DNA of 64,000 nt, from assembly GCA_023105745.1 (NCBI GenBank), contig JALGQZ010000009.1, forward strand, positions 16,478,564-16,542,563, given 5' to 3'. Below are positions 42,725-54,001 of this stretch, one piece after another. This DNA is from Austropuccinia psidii (lineage: Eukaryota > Basidiomycota > Pucciniomycetes > Pucciniales > Sphaerophragmiaceae). The translations under genes were made by a program, and so were the position numbers. Each line of letters opens with the position of its first letter. Position 1 is the stretch's first letter. Below the pieces are notes generated by a model that made no database searches, was not told the origin of the DNA, and worked only from the letters and a program-made list of their open reading frames with translations.

Positions 42725-42982
42725 TTTACAAAAATGCAAATATCTCAGATTCATGAGCAATTTTGCTATTGAAATAACTTCCTCAAAATTTAGTGACAGA
42801 GACATGCCATTGTGACAAGAAAAGCCCATTATTTCACATTGCCACAAAGAACTTACTATTTTGACATTGGGTACAGTGTGAATAAGCCAAGTTCAATGAT
42901 CAAATGACCCACACACTTACCTTTCACAGCATCCAAAATTTCTAACTGCGCCATCATCATGTTGGAAGGGGAATTGGCCCTT

Positions 42983-43040
42983 GCGCACCTGCACACGCCA
43001 ATGCACATGCAAACGCACCCGCACCTGCACATGCCACCTG
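42983..43040. repeat. Degenerate short tandem repeat (GCACMTGCAC-like)
   Basis: Successive units such as gcgcacctgcac, gcacatgcaa and gcacccgcacc, about six bases in period. On the plus strand it reads as alternating Cys/Thr/Arg codons, on the minus strand as Val/Arg/His codons. Confidence 0.6.
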
Positions 43041-43325
43041 CGCCTGTGGTATCGTGCAGCGGGCTCTACCAGTGTCATCTGCAAAACGACAATCCCGCTC
43101 AGGCAGAGTCCTTTCATGGATGACCTGGTGGAGTCAAACCCCCCTCCTACATCAAGACTGGCTGAAGGACCTCTTTGATGTGTGTTTGTGCAAACAGGCG
43201 GGTCTTGTGTAATTTTTACCAACCATCTGATGGTTGCGGGATGAACAGGTGGTGAGGAATCTGAGTTGAAGGCACAGGGGAACCAATATTGGTGGATTTC
43301 ACAGGATTTGGTATAAGACAAGAGT

Positions 43326-43388
43326 GTGACGTGTGCTTGACGTTTTCTTGATTTTTGCTTGATGTGAGCTTGACGTTTGCTTGACATG
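43326..43388. repeat. Five-unit 12-base tandem repeat
   Basis: tgtgcttgacgt, tttcttgatttt, tgcttgatgtga, gcttgacgttt and gcttgacatgaa follow one another; the core is CTTGA(C/T). It lies directly before the truncated LTR of F. Confidence 0.55.
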
Positions 43389-43424
43389 AAGTTAATTGCT
43401 GACAATTGACACAAGATTCGCCCT

Positions 43425-44427
43425 GGTGAAAAGGACTTCAGGACCCAAATTGGCCAAAACACATATTTACCATTTTCAACCACTGGCCACTGGCAATCAC
43501 CAGAAGCCACCATCTCAAGTCCAGAAATCCTTCCCCTCCATTCAGGGGAAGGACTCTCCTTCTCCAATTTACTCCATATCAGGGATTCAGGCATTGTGCA
43601 TATGTCATATAATATACCATTATGCACCAATTTTTCTTGGAAATCCAATGGTGATGTTTTCAGCACCAAAGTATGCCATTAAAATTTAAGTCCCCAAATC
43701 CATTACCCATTTTGAAGAAAGTCTTTTCAGTCATTCAGTCTTGCAATCCCTGGAAGCTACCAGAAGACCATTTGAGGACCCTAACCACCGGGCCCTGCAG
43801 GAGTTGGGTTAATGTTCCCTTTCAGGATTATTCCAAGGTTAATTTCAAGAGGTCATCAATTCTTCACTCAGTTTTCATGGCATCAGGTACTTTTGGGCCA
43901 ATTCATTTTCCACTGTGGGAATTTTATCACACAGTTCAATTCTCAAGATTGCCAGATCTGTATTGACCCAAAAAGTCAATACAGCTGGTGATCAACCCTC
44001 CAAGATCAGTCTTCACTTTTCACATATACTGTCCACCTTTTCTTCCCTGGGGACATTTTCCACAGCTAATTAATATATTGGATTTATTTTTATCCTTATT
44101 TTAATCTTAAGTCAGACATTTGCACCTTTTCTTCTTTGCCTGTCAGTGGATATTAGTGGTCATATCCTTTAATAATTCCATTGTTCTTTCTGACAGGTTG
44201 AAACAGTGAATTGAGGATTCATTTGGTTGACTCTTTGGCTTTTGGCTTTCTTATTTTCTTGGCCCTTAGCTTCCTTTTCTTTCATCTTTGGCACACTTGT
44301 CTTTACTCTTATTCTTCCTTAAAGAAATATATTCCCTTTTATTTCTTTATTCTTTTGGAGCTTCCACATGAGTTCTTGATTCCTGAGTGCCTGGCCACTC
44401 TTGTTTTCAACAAGGGCCCTTTTGACA
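43425..44427 (+). repeat. 5' LTR of element F, 5'-truncated
   Basis: Matches 54185-54991, the U3/R part of the 3' LTR of F, and then continues with ttgcctgtcagtggatat ... gggcccttttgaca (end 44427). The first about 500 bp of the LTR are missing, and the left edge is not a terminus. No TGG-type primer site follows: the next bases are ttatattaattaactc. Confidence 0.82.
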
Positions 44428-44739
44428 TTATATTAATTAACTCATAATTTCTTTTCATTCTGTTCATTATTTCTTTATAATGTCATTAATTCATTTCATC
44501 AAAATTATGAATCTTTAATCCTTATGAACTTTATTATTTATTGTCACTTCTCAATTTTCTCCCATTCATTCTTTATTCTTAAAAATTGAAATCTGACCCT
44601 TTTTTTGTTTCTCTTTGAAATCTTTTCTGAAATAATCAAATTCAATTTCATTAATAATCCAAGTTTAATATTTAGTTTCATTTGATTTTCAAATTGCTCA
44701 TCAAATTACTCAGACACATTCTTCACATCAAGATTCATA
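44428..44739 (+). other. Leader of element F
   Basis: AT-rich, no coding sign. Absence of a tRNA-type primer site right after the LTR could mean self-priming, as in some fungal chromoviruses, or simple decay. Confidence 0.4.
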
Positions 44740-46050
44740 TTGATTCCAGATTGCAGGGAAGAGCTCAAGCTGTTCTTACTCCAACTCCAAGAGCTCCTCT
44801 TGAGGGAACCCCAGCAGTTCCTCAACTGAGGGCTCAATTAGACGGAAGACCCATTATGGAAGGAGCAGCACCATCCAGGAAGGAAGGAAGAGGGCCCAGA
44901 AGATGAAATTCTTTTTCAGGGGTAGCTGGAGACTTTCCATGACTTTCAAGGACCACCTTCAAAGGTCCTGGTGAAGATGGTGAAGAGGAGGAGGAGAATT
45001 CTGTGGAAGAAGAAGGGTCTGATGGTACTAAAGGTATTCCTGCTCCTGTGTGGGCATACCAAGGTACTTGAGGGCCCACCCCAGCCCATTCTAATAAGCC
45101 TGTCTCTCCTCAGTATTAACCATCTTTTTTGGCTATCATGCAGCAAATGAAACAAATTATTTCCAATCTTCAAACAGCTTCATCTTCTGAATCACCAAGA
45201 CCACCAGCCTTCAATACTCCATCTATGAAGGCAACAGAATGCGTTGATGGGACTCATCCCTTCAACATTAGAAGCTTCATTCAGTATTTTCAATTTATTT
45301 TTCATAATGATCTGAAAAACTTCTCTAAAGACAGAAAGAAGGTCCTTTATGCCACCTCATTTCTCATTTTCAGGGCTGCAGAATGGATTGAACCTTATCT
45401 TTCCAATCTCACAAATCAAGACCCAAGCTATCTTCTCAATTCTTGGAAATTATTTGAATCCCAACTCTTTACTTTATTTGGAGACCCAAATGAGGTTAAG
45501 AAAGCTGAAGCAGATTTGGATTCCTTAAGAATGAAAGAAGGTGGACATGTTTCTTTATTCATTTCCAATCTCAGAATTTTGGTTTCAATAATCTGAGATT
45601 GGGGTGAAAGGGTTCTCATCCACCATTTCAAAAATGGATTGCCATCCAGGATTTTGGATCAGTTGGCCTCCCATCCTTCAATAATTGACACTCTTCAAGA
45701 CTTAATGGATATTACCCTGGAGCTTAATACCAGGTACCATGAGATGTAAAAAAAGAATAGTCATTATCAAGAGAAGAAGCCTGAAGCCTTAAAGCCAAAT
45801 TCTTCTCAGCCTCAAAGTTCTTCTAATTCAAAGCAAAAGAAGAAGAAGACTTATCAGAAGAGGGACAAGCCCCATTCCTCTTTGTTTTGTAAAGGCTTCA
45901 AGTTTGCGAATTCTTAAAATGAAAGAAGAAACAAGGAGGGCTTATGTACCTATTATGGTGGGAAGCATATTCTTGAGTCCTGTTTCAAAAGGTCTCAAAA
46001 CAAGCTTACCCAACCATCAGACCAATTTCCCAGCCAGGGAAAAGCCTGAG
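44740..46050 (+). pseudogene. Gag, element F
   Basis: Reads SRLQGRAQAVLTPTPRAPLE, acidic GEDGEEEEENSVEEE (with shifts and stops around 44905, 44939, 45070 and 45116), then MQQMKQIISNLQTA. The capsid follows: ECVDGTHPFNIRSFIQYFQF, DRKKVLYATSFLIF, AAEWIEPYLSNLTNQDPSYL, LFTLFGDPNEVKKAEADLDS, and LIHHFKNGLPSRILDQLASH after a stop at 45594. The zinc knuckle is damaged: CTYYGGKHILESC, the second Cys being Tyr. It ends FPSQGKA and TGA. By family knowledge it is the particle protein; this copy is dead. Confidence 0.82.
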
Positions 46051-46504
46051 TGAAGATCATGTTGTGTTCAATGGTCTTCACTGTTTTCTATCCAGAGCCC
46101 AATTTTGCATTTTGAATACTGGTGTCAAGAATTCTCTTACATTCTCAGGTTTTTCTTCTCTTTCTGATTTTTTTTACAGTAGTCTCATTGATTCTGGTGC
46201 TACCAACTCATTTATTGCAAAGAAGCTTGTTCACAAGTATTCTTTGACTATGTCAGAACTCCCAGAGAAGATTTCCCTTATCATGTTGAACTCCTCTGAG
46301 TCCCCTTCCTTATTTGTGACTCACCATACTAAATACACGGTTGAGCTTCCTTCATTCCCAAGCTTTGCATGGGAATTTTTGGTCATTGATACTCCCAAGG
46401 GAGAGGACCTCATATTGGGATTTGAATTTCTTAATCATTTTAATCCATCTATTGATTGGAGGCAAGGGCGGATCACCTTTGATGCTGATCATAAGAACTA
46501 TTAG
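46038..46504 (+). pseudogene. Protease, element F
   Basis: In a different frame from gag. LSEDHVVFNGLHCFLSRAQF, then the retropepsin motif SLIDSGATNSFIAKKLVHKY (DSG intact), LIMLNSSESPSLFVTHHTKY, WEFLVIDTPKGEDLILGFEF and FNPSIDWRQGRITF. It stops at TAG after DADHKNY, where the sequence continues towards RT in shifted frames (46505-46720). Confidence 0.83.
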
Positions 46505-46720
46505 GATCCTTCAAAATCTTTCATTAATGAATTTTCTTCTGCCAAATAATGTGCAGCTCTGAATGGTTATTCTAGAACACCATCATTTCCATCTTCTGTC
46601 CATATTCCTTCCCTTAATTCCCATCAGTCATTACTATCCTCTAGAGATGAAGTCTTCAAAGAGATTCAAGATTTTGGAGAAGATAATTCTGTATCTTCAC
46701 TTTGTCTCTTCTCTGGTAAT

Positions 46721-47987
46721 ATGGACCTTGCTCCTTCATCTTATTATGACACCCTGGAGGTGTTATGGGATGAAGAGGAAGAGCCAGAAGAAATAGAAAG
46801 AATGATGAAGGTTATTCCTTCTGTTTATCACCAGTACTTGGATGCATTCTCCAAGGTGAAAGCAGAGAAATCTCCTCCTCAGCATGCCTGTGATCATCAT
46901 ATCAAGATGGAGGGGTCTCTACCTACAGTTGGGGTGATCTACTCTTTATCAAACCAAGAGTCAGCTACACTCAGGGCCTACATTTCAGAGAATTTAGAGA
47001 AGATTTCATCTAGACAAGCTCCTCTTCAACAGGAGCACCTGTCCTCTTTGTCAAAAAGAAAGATGGTGGCCTCCGTTTGGGTGTTGATTACCGCAAAGTC
47101 AATGCTGTTACTAGGAAAAACAAGTATCCTGTTCCTCCTATGAATCAGATTGTTACTGTTTTCAATGGTTCTTCTATCTTCTCCAAGATTGATTTGCGTG
47201 GTGCATATAACCTCCTCATAATCAAGGAAGGTGATGAACATTTGACATGTTTTGGCACCAAATATGGCAGCTATGAGTATTTGGTTATGCCATTTGGGCT
47301 CACCACTGCTCCTGCCTCTTTTCAAAACCTTGTCAGTGATATTTTTTATGATCTTCTTGATATTTATGTTGTGGTTTATTTGGATGACATTATGGTATTT
47401 TCTACATCTGAAGAAGAACATGTCACTCATGTGTCCATTGTTCTTTCCAGACTCAGCGCCAATAACCTCTTTGCTAAGGCCTCCAAGTGCCTGTTTCACT
47501 TTTCTATTGTAGAGTAATTAGGTTATGTTGTTTCTTCTGAAGGCCCAAAGATGGACCAAGCAAAAGTCCAGCAAATTTTCAATTGGCCACCTCCTAGAAA
47601 CCTCAAGGCACTTCAATCATTTCTTGGCTTTTCTAACTTTTACTGCCCTTTCATCAATAATTATTCAAAGAAAATGAGTTCACTCACAAGTTTTCTCAAG
47701 AAAGATTCCCATTATACCCTCAATCAGGAATCTCTTAGACAGTTTCATCAACTTAAGGAGGCATTCACCATTTCTCAAATCCTTTCTCACTTTGACCCTT
47801 CTGTACCCACCATTGTAGAGACTGATGCATCAGATTATGCCTTGGTTGCTGTACTGAGTCAGATTTTTGACTCAGGAAAACATCCCATTGCATTTGATTG
47901 CCGCAAGCTTCTCCCAGCTGAGCTTGATTATGAGATTCATGACAAGGAACTCCTTGGCATAGTCTGGGCTCTCAAGAGCTGGAGACA
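46721..47987 (+). pseudogene. Reverse transcriptase and RNase H start, element F (first copy)
   Basis: MDLAPSSYYDTLEVLWDEEE, MKVIPSVYHQYLDAFSKVKA, GVIYSLSNQESATLRAYISE, a shift at about 47020, then [58 protein letters not shown] and YLDD ([19 protein letters not shown]). A TAA at 47515 follows, then the thumb and RNase H (QSFLGFSNFYCPFINNYSK, TIVETDASDYALVAVLSQ, YEIHDKELLGIVWALKSW). At 47988 the sequence jumps into the LTR fragment inside RNase H. Confidence 0.85.
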
Positions 47988-49326
47988 TGTAGCTGAGCCA
48001 AATCAGCTCAAGGGTACCAAAAGAAAGAGGAAACTCAACTCTTTCTGATAAGAAAAGTCCCATCACCATAGGACAAAGAATAACAAAGTTATTCCTTCTC
48101 AAAGTTGTTGCTGAGCATAAACCTTAATTTTCACCTCTCATCTAAAATCTAGAAGAAGGGGCTTAACCCCATCAATTGGGTATTCAAAATGAAGCTCTAA
48201 GTCAGAGCTATCCAATGGTACCAGTCAAACTCAGCTAGCACCAGTATTACTTGAGTTATGATCAATTTTAGGCCAAATAAGGGTGAACAAAACATTCACC
48301 TCTCATCTAACTTCTACAGTTTTAGTGTGAGATACCTAAAGTGGGGCCTTTTTGGAAAGAGCACAATCAGGGCTATCTGATGGTGCCATCCACTTCCTCA
48401 TATCTCAACTATAACAGAAGTTATGAGGCAAACAAGCTCAATACAGCTTTTTTGCCCAATTCACGCCTATGTACAAAAGCATTTTACATGTGATAACTTT
48501 GTCATATTTAATGATAACCATACCAAGTTGGATATCATTGTATAGAGCTCATACAGGGCTATCCAATGAACCAACCTTGAGCATGATACCTGAAAAACCG
48601 ACAGAGGTATGGCCATTTGAAGGTTGTAATCCCACAATATGGTCTATACAGCTGTATTATGACAGGATACAGTTGTACTCTGATTATGAGGTTTTAAACA
48701 GACAAAGAAGCATGTTGATACTTCAATACCTTATGATTCAGTCAATACTGGGGTCCCATACAATTTCTGTACAGCATTCTACGCCTCATACACGTCAGAA
48801 TCAAGCTGTGAGGTCCTCAGATGAAAATTTTAATCCTGTATTGTTGAAAACTGCCCAGATGTGGTTTCAAAACCACATCTGGGCCCAATACAGGCTATAC
48901 AGGCTGTTTGCAAACCACAAGCCAGTCTCAGAAAGTGAAAAATCTTCACTTCCTCTAGGTGGAAAGGTCTAGCACCCTTTCCACCCCATTTCAGGATAAA
49001 AAGTAGGCTTTTCACAGCCAGAATTTGTCTCCTCATCCTGCTCTTAAATAACCTACATAGTAAACTGTCATAAACGGTTTTACTCTTGGCTAAATAATCA
49101 GGTATAATTATAATCTTTTATTATTGTAACCCAACAGATAAAGCTGCACCCAGGGCTTTCAATAGCGCTCACCACCACTATACCCAGTATAGTAAAGCCC
49201 TTTAATTCCATTCCAAACCATCTTAAAACTTTATAAATCTTTTCAAAATCATTTTTACTGTGTCACAAACATAGTAAAAGTTGTAATTAGTCTATTTTAC
49301 ATCTTTGTCATAGTTTCATCCTGACA
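47988..49326 (+). repeat. A-family LTR fragment joining two F copies
   Basis: Lacks about the first 85-90 bp of the LTR: it begins acatgtagctgagccaaat, compared with aacatggagctgagccaaat inside full copies. It ends normally at CCTGACA (49326). The palindrome is at 48856-48881 with 15-base arms. No target duplication is seen. The left junction falls in ggagacatg, which both partners share in part. Confidence 0.88.
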
Positions 49327-51430
49327 TTTTGCCAAGGCCTCCAAGTGGCTTTTTCATGTTTTAGTGTAGATTATTTATGTTATATTGTTTCTTCTGAGGG
49401 CCTCAAGATTGAGAAAGAAAGATTCCAGCAAATTCTCCATTGACAACCTCCAAGAAACCTCAAGGCTCTTCAATCATTCCTTGGCTTTGTCAATTTCTAC
49501 TGCCGTTTCATGAAGAATTATTTCAAGAAGATTAGTTCACTCGCCAGTTTCCTTAAGAAAGACTCCTATTTTCCCCTGAATGATGAAGCTCTTAGTCAGT
49601 TTCACAACCTCAAAGCGGCCTTCACCACAGCTCCAATCCTATTTCATTTCAATCCTGCTCTACCTGCCATTGTGGAGACCAATGCATCCAATTATGCCTG
49701 TGGTTCTGTACTGAGTCAGGTTTCTGACTCAGGAAAACATCCCATTGAATTTGATAGCCGCAAGACGTTTCCAGAAGAGCTCAACTATGAGATTCATTAC
49801 AAGGAGCTCCTTGGCATAGTTTGGGCTTTCAAGCGCTGGGGAGCTTTTCTTCTTTCACTCTCTTCCCCTTTTGAAGTTCTCACCAATAACTCTTCCTTGC
49901 AATACTTCATGTCTTCACAAGTTCTTACTTGCCATCAAGCGCTCTGTGCTTAATTCCTTTCTGAATTTCATTTCTCCATCACTTACTGCCCTGGCCACCT
50001 AGCTACTCTTCCACATGCCTTATCATATTGGGACAAAATTTATCTGGTAAGGGGAGAGGATTTCATCAGCAAGAATCCAACAAAATTTCAGCAACTTTTT
50101 AAGCAAGATGAAGTTCAACTCTCAAGATTTTCTGCAGTCAAGCTGGAGTGTTTTTCAAATTTGATTGGATCAATTCAGAAGAAATTTTGGCAAGATTCTC
50201 ACTAGAGAAGTATCCTTCAAGAATTTAGTAAACATAAATCTGTTCAAGATTATTCTCTTTATTCCTCTTCCCAACTTCTATTATTCAAACATTGGGTGGT
50301 GCTCCCAAATGACCCCAAAATTAACCTCAGTATTATTCAAAAGTGTAATGATTTTCCTCTAGCTGGACACTCTAGCCAAGAGAAGACACTCCAAATTGTC
50401 AAGTGGGATTTCCACTGGTCCGGAAAGACTCAATTTATTAAGGATTATGTATCATCCTGTCAACAGTGTTCAAGAATCAAAAGTATTCATCACAAGAATT
50501 TTGGACTCCTCAAACCTCTTCCAATTCCAAATGGTCATTTTATTTGTCTTTACATGTATTTCATAACTCAATTGGCACTGTCCAATTCTTTTTACTTGAT
50601 TCTTGTCATAGTGGACAGATTCTCAAATATGCCAGCCTTTATTCCAGCAATGTCTTCAATAACCTCACTGGATTTGGCTCATTTATTCATCAAGAATATC
50701 TTTTCAAAGCATAGCCTTCCTTCAAGAATTGTTAGGTATAGGGGTTCACTTTTTGTTTCTTTCTTTTGGACCAATCTGTGTCAGCAGCTCAATATTTCAA
50801 GAGATATGTCAACTGCTTACCCTCCAGAAGCTGATGGATAGATAGAGAGGGTAAATCAGATACCAGAATAGTACCTTGGGATTTATTTCAGTTATCATCA
50901 AGATTATTGGAACAACTTGCCCCCTCTGGCTGAATTTGCCTACAATAATTCTGACCACTCTTCAGAAACACAACCACTGTTTTTGCCTGTTAATGGAAGA
51001 TATTCTCAATTTGACTCAGTTCAAATTACTCAAAATACTCCCGCTCGAAAAGTATCAACAAAAATACAATCAGTAAAGAAAGATGTCAAGATAGAACTTG
51101 AAGTTTCCATAAACAGGCGTCAGAGGTATGCAGATAAAAATAGAGCAAGCCCACCTGTTTTCAATCCAGGTGAAATGGTATGGCTTTCTTCCAAGAGCAT
51201 CAAATCAACTAGAACCACCAAACCTGTCTGAAGGATGGTTGGGTCCTTTTTAAATCTTGAAGAAAGTCAGTACTCATGCTTACCACCTCAAGCTTACATC
51301 CACCTAAACCAGGAAGGCCCACTTGGGAACCAACCAAAAACCTCAAGAATTTCCCTGAAATTATCAAGGATTTCAATTCTTTATATCCTGAAAAGCTAGG
51401 ACCCAATTCTTCTAGAGCTTGATTATTTAT
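49327..51430 (+). pseudogene. Reverse transcriptase end, RNase H and integrase, element F (second copy)
   Basis: Starts FAKASKW, homologous to 47473, so it is 5'-truncated by the LTR junction. Pieces: LPAIVETNASNYACGSVLSQ (catalytic Asp DAS reads NAS), YEIHYKELLGIVWAFKRW, VLTNNSSLQYF, ALSY-like end, zinc finger part CNDFPLAGHSSQEKTLQIVK and CQQCSRIKSIHHKNFGLLKP, core YFITQLALSNSFYLILVIVD, IVRYRGSLFVSFFWTNLCQQ, then PPEADG and stops, LPPLAEFAYNNSDHSSETQP and NRQRYADKNRASPPVFNPGE. The chromodomain is nearly gone: after HAYHLK only TWEPTKNLKNFPEIIKDF remains (51330-51380). Confidence 0.8.
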
Positions 51431-52200
51431 GCTGCTTTGTGGGGAGAGAAAGTATCAAAAGTAAGTCCCACTCCTTATATGCACATTTAGAGTTATTCTA
51501 CTCCTTTTGTTGTAAGCATCACCTTGGCCACTCTGTGAGAACTCTGAAATTTTTGGACACAGATCTTTGGCCTGGATTTCAACATAAATTCCAAAATTCA
51601 TGGCCATTTTCACTTGAGCAATTAGACCATCCATTATTCTTTTCACTTTCCAAGGTTCTTCTTTTCAAATTCATTCCTTCAGAAAATGTTTGATTTTATG
51701 GCACTGGTGAGAGTAGTAACTACCAAAAGTAAGTTCCTCTCCTGGTGTGCACTTTCCTGAGGGGTCTACAATCTTTCAAAAACATCACCTGGGCCACTCT
51801 GTGAGCACCTAGCATAAAATCTTTTTTTCCAGTTCCTTGGCCTATTCAAATCTTCAGTCTACTTCTGTGATCAATATTTGAATTCCCCTCAAGATTTCAT
51901 TCCTCTTTTTTTCCTTTTTTTTATTTTGTCTCTATGTTTCTTTATCTTTCTCTCTTTATATTTTTCTCAAAAGTCTCCTACTTATAATCTTAATTACAAA
52001 AACTTCACTTCAACTCATTTCTTCAAAACTTCCAAATCCCAAAGTCAGAATAAGACAAAATCATCCTCACATCATATGCCAACCTTGTACCATTCATGAA
52101 TTTTCTTTTGAGATGAAATACCTCTGGAATCCTGCATGCAATCCTTCTCAACAGTCCCAGAAGGCTTAACCCTCTTTTGATGCTCAGGAGCTCACCATTC
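51431..52200 (+). other. 3' non-coding region of element F
   Basis: Holds two imperfect copies of the module also seen in D: 51427-51570 (AAAAGTAAGTCC, TTGTAAGCATCACCTTGGCC) and 51688-51815 (AAAAGTAAGTTCC, CATCACCTGGGCC). The rest is pyrimidine-rich on the plus strand (51885-51970). No gene. Confidence 0.55.
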
Positions 52201-52211
52201 AAGGTGGGGTA
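52201..52211 (+). other. Polypurine tract of element F
   Basis: aaggtggggta directly before the 3' LTR start at 52213. Confidence 0.65.
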
Positions 52212-52212
52212 C

Positions 52213-52546
52213 TGTCAAAACCACCTGTAATTACCCCCCCAATGGGTGTTTGTGGCAAATATAGCCTGACCTCATTTTATGGCCAATTGGTCATGTCACT
52301 AGTTTTATGGCCAATTGGAACATTTTGGTGCTTTATGGATTTTGGGCCATACCACCTTCTACTGGCCACTTATGGCCTCAGGCCATATCCTGCACAATTG
52401 GCCTTTTTTGGCCAATTCTCCACCTCACCCACCCCAGGCCAATACCTTTTTTGGGCCTGGGAGGTCCATCCGGACTTCCAGGGGCTTTTAGCCCGTCTAG
52501 CCATCACCAGGGCCCTTGGCCCCACCCCTTTTATTATGGGGTCTAG
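52213..52546 (+). repeat. 3' LTR of element F, first part
   Basis: Starts TGTCAAAACC after the polypurine tract and is rich in TGGCCA-type palindromes (ttggccaatt repeated). It is interrupted at 52547 by an inverted solo LTR and resumes at 54002. Confidence 0.82.
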
Positions 52547-53996
52547 TGTCACAGGGGCTCGTGGACAGAAAACAAGAGTGTCCTGGCACTCAGCAATCAG
52601 GGAACTCACTTGGAAGACTCCAAAAGAATAAAGAAATAAAAATTAAAAGAATAAATTCCTGTAAGAAATATGCAGGTACAAGGATGAGATGCAATAAGAG
52701 GAAAGAGAAGCCAAATGGCCAAAGAGCCAACCAAGTAAGTCCTTAATCACTATTTCAACCTGCCAAAATGAACAATGGAATTAGTAAGGATATGACCACC
52801 AAATATCCATAGACAGGCAAAGAAAGAATAAGAGAAAAGGTGCTAGATGACTGACTTGATAATCTCAGTATTCACTTAACAAAATGGTAAGATAAAAAAA
52901 GATAAAATAAACTCAAAACTATATTAATTAACTGGGGAAAAACCCCCCAGGGTGGAAAGGGTAGCCGGTATGGGTGAAAAGTTGGGAGCTTGAGTTCTTG
53001 AGGGTGAAAACTGATCTGTATTGATCATTGAGGCTGTATTGATTGTTTTGGGAATTGATACAGCTGTCTAATATTGAAATTGAATTGGGTTGAATGAATT
53101 TCCCATACTCAAAAATGAAATACAGCTCTTGGTGGATCCAGGCTGTATTGAAATGAAGGTGGTTGCCAAGATGGATTGAGTGGAGCTTTGACACTTGACA
53201 AATGAATGAATGAACTGAATGAACTGCCTCTTGAATCCCTTGAGAATGGTTGAACAGTATGTCCTTGGAGGAATACTGTGAATGAAATTATCCAATGACG
53301 TCTTGATGGCATGATTGGTCTTTGACACTGAAACACTTGCTCTTGAGCCTTGATGAGTCCTCTGAATTTTTGGGTGCCTTGATGACGTGATTATATGTTG
53401 TAATTTTGAAATGACCATTTGATATTTCAACCATTGAATTGCTGTTGAAAAATGATGAGCAACAATATATAACATCATTTATGGCATATTGGTTCATTGG
53501 AAAGAACATTACGTCCAAAGGTCTTGAGATGGAAAGGCGAAGGGGAAAAAGATGGATGTGATGGCTTCAGAGTTTGGAAAGGTGTTTCTGGGTCCTTTGT
53601 GGTTTTTGGCCAATTTTGGGTTGTGAGTTAAAAACTTGCCCAAAGGGCAGGAAAGTGTCTTTTGGACACTTTGCTTCAAAGTGTGCAAAATTGCACAAAA
53701 GTGCGCAAATGCATATTATGAGCCCAAATGGCCAAAAACAGGCATTGGGGCCATTTTCCCTGGTTTTGAGGGAAATGACCAAAAATACCCAATTGGGCAT
53801 AAATTGCCGCTATGCCTTCTGGATTAAGGTGAAGGGCCATGAAGGCCCCAAAAGACAAATGGCCATAAATGGTCCATAAGTTGATGACGTGGCCATATTG
53901 GCCACTGGTGATGGATATGGCCAATTGACCATAAAAGGACTGTGGCTTGATATGCCATACGTGGATCTGAGGAGGTGAATTGTCATGGTTGTGACA
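52547..53996 (-). repeat. Inverted solo LTR in the 3' LTR of element F
   Basis: 1450 bp, on the minus strand starting TGTCACAACC and ending CCCTGTGACA. A perfect 5-bp duplication tctag flanks it (52542-52546 and 53997-54001). Its downstream part (52740-52955) is the reverse complement of the conserved LTR region of D and F, so it belongs to a related chromovirus family. The antisense frames inside it are not genes. Confidence 0.9.
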
Positions 53997-54001
53997 TCTA
54001 G

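Larger units (their letters stand above)
42725..43424. other. Unassigned stretch with two short tandem repeats
   Basis: 42725-42910 is AT-rich without a feature. 42950-43200 is GC-rich. It includes a run of related 6-mers (gcacctgcacacgcc-like, 42983-43040). 43326-43388 has five imperfect 12-base units of the type gcttgacgtttt. A donor-like site (minus strand GTAAGT near 42922) and the 250-residue minus frame 42917-43669 could belong to an exon, but the frame runs into LTR sequence, so I do not call a gene. Confidence 0.4.

Noticed and set aside
36293..42930. CACTA-type terminal inverted repeats around the Tnp2 pair
   Set aside because: I looked at both flanks by eye and found no matching CACTA ends; not claimed.
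42917..43669. 250-residue minus-strand frame
   Set aside because: Runs from a tandem repeat into the LTR of F across the truncation point, so it cannot be one natural gene.
53574..53879. 101-residue plus-strand frame rich in W and P
   Set aside because: It lies inside the inverted solo LTR defined by a perfect target duplication and overlaps equally long frames on the other strand; LTR sequence, not a gene.
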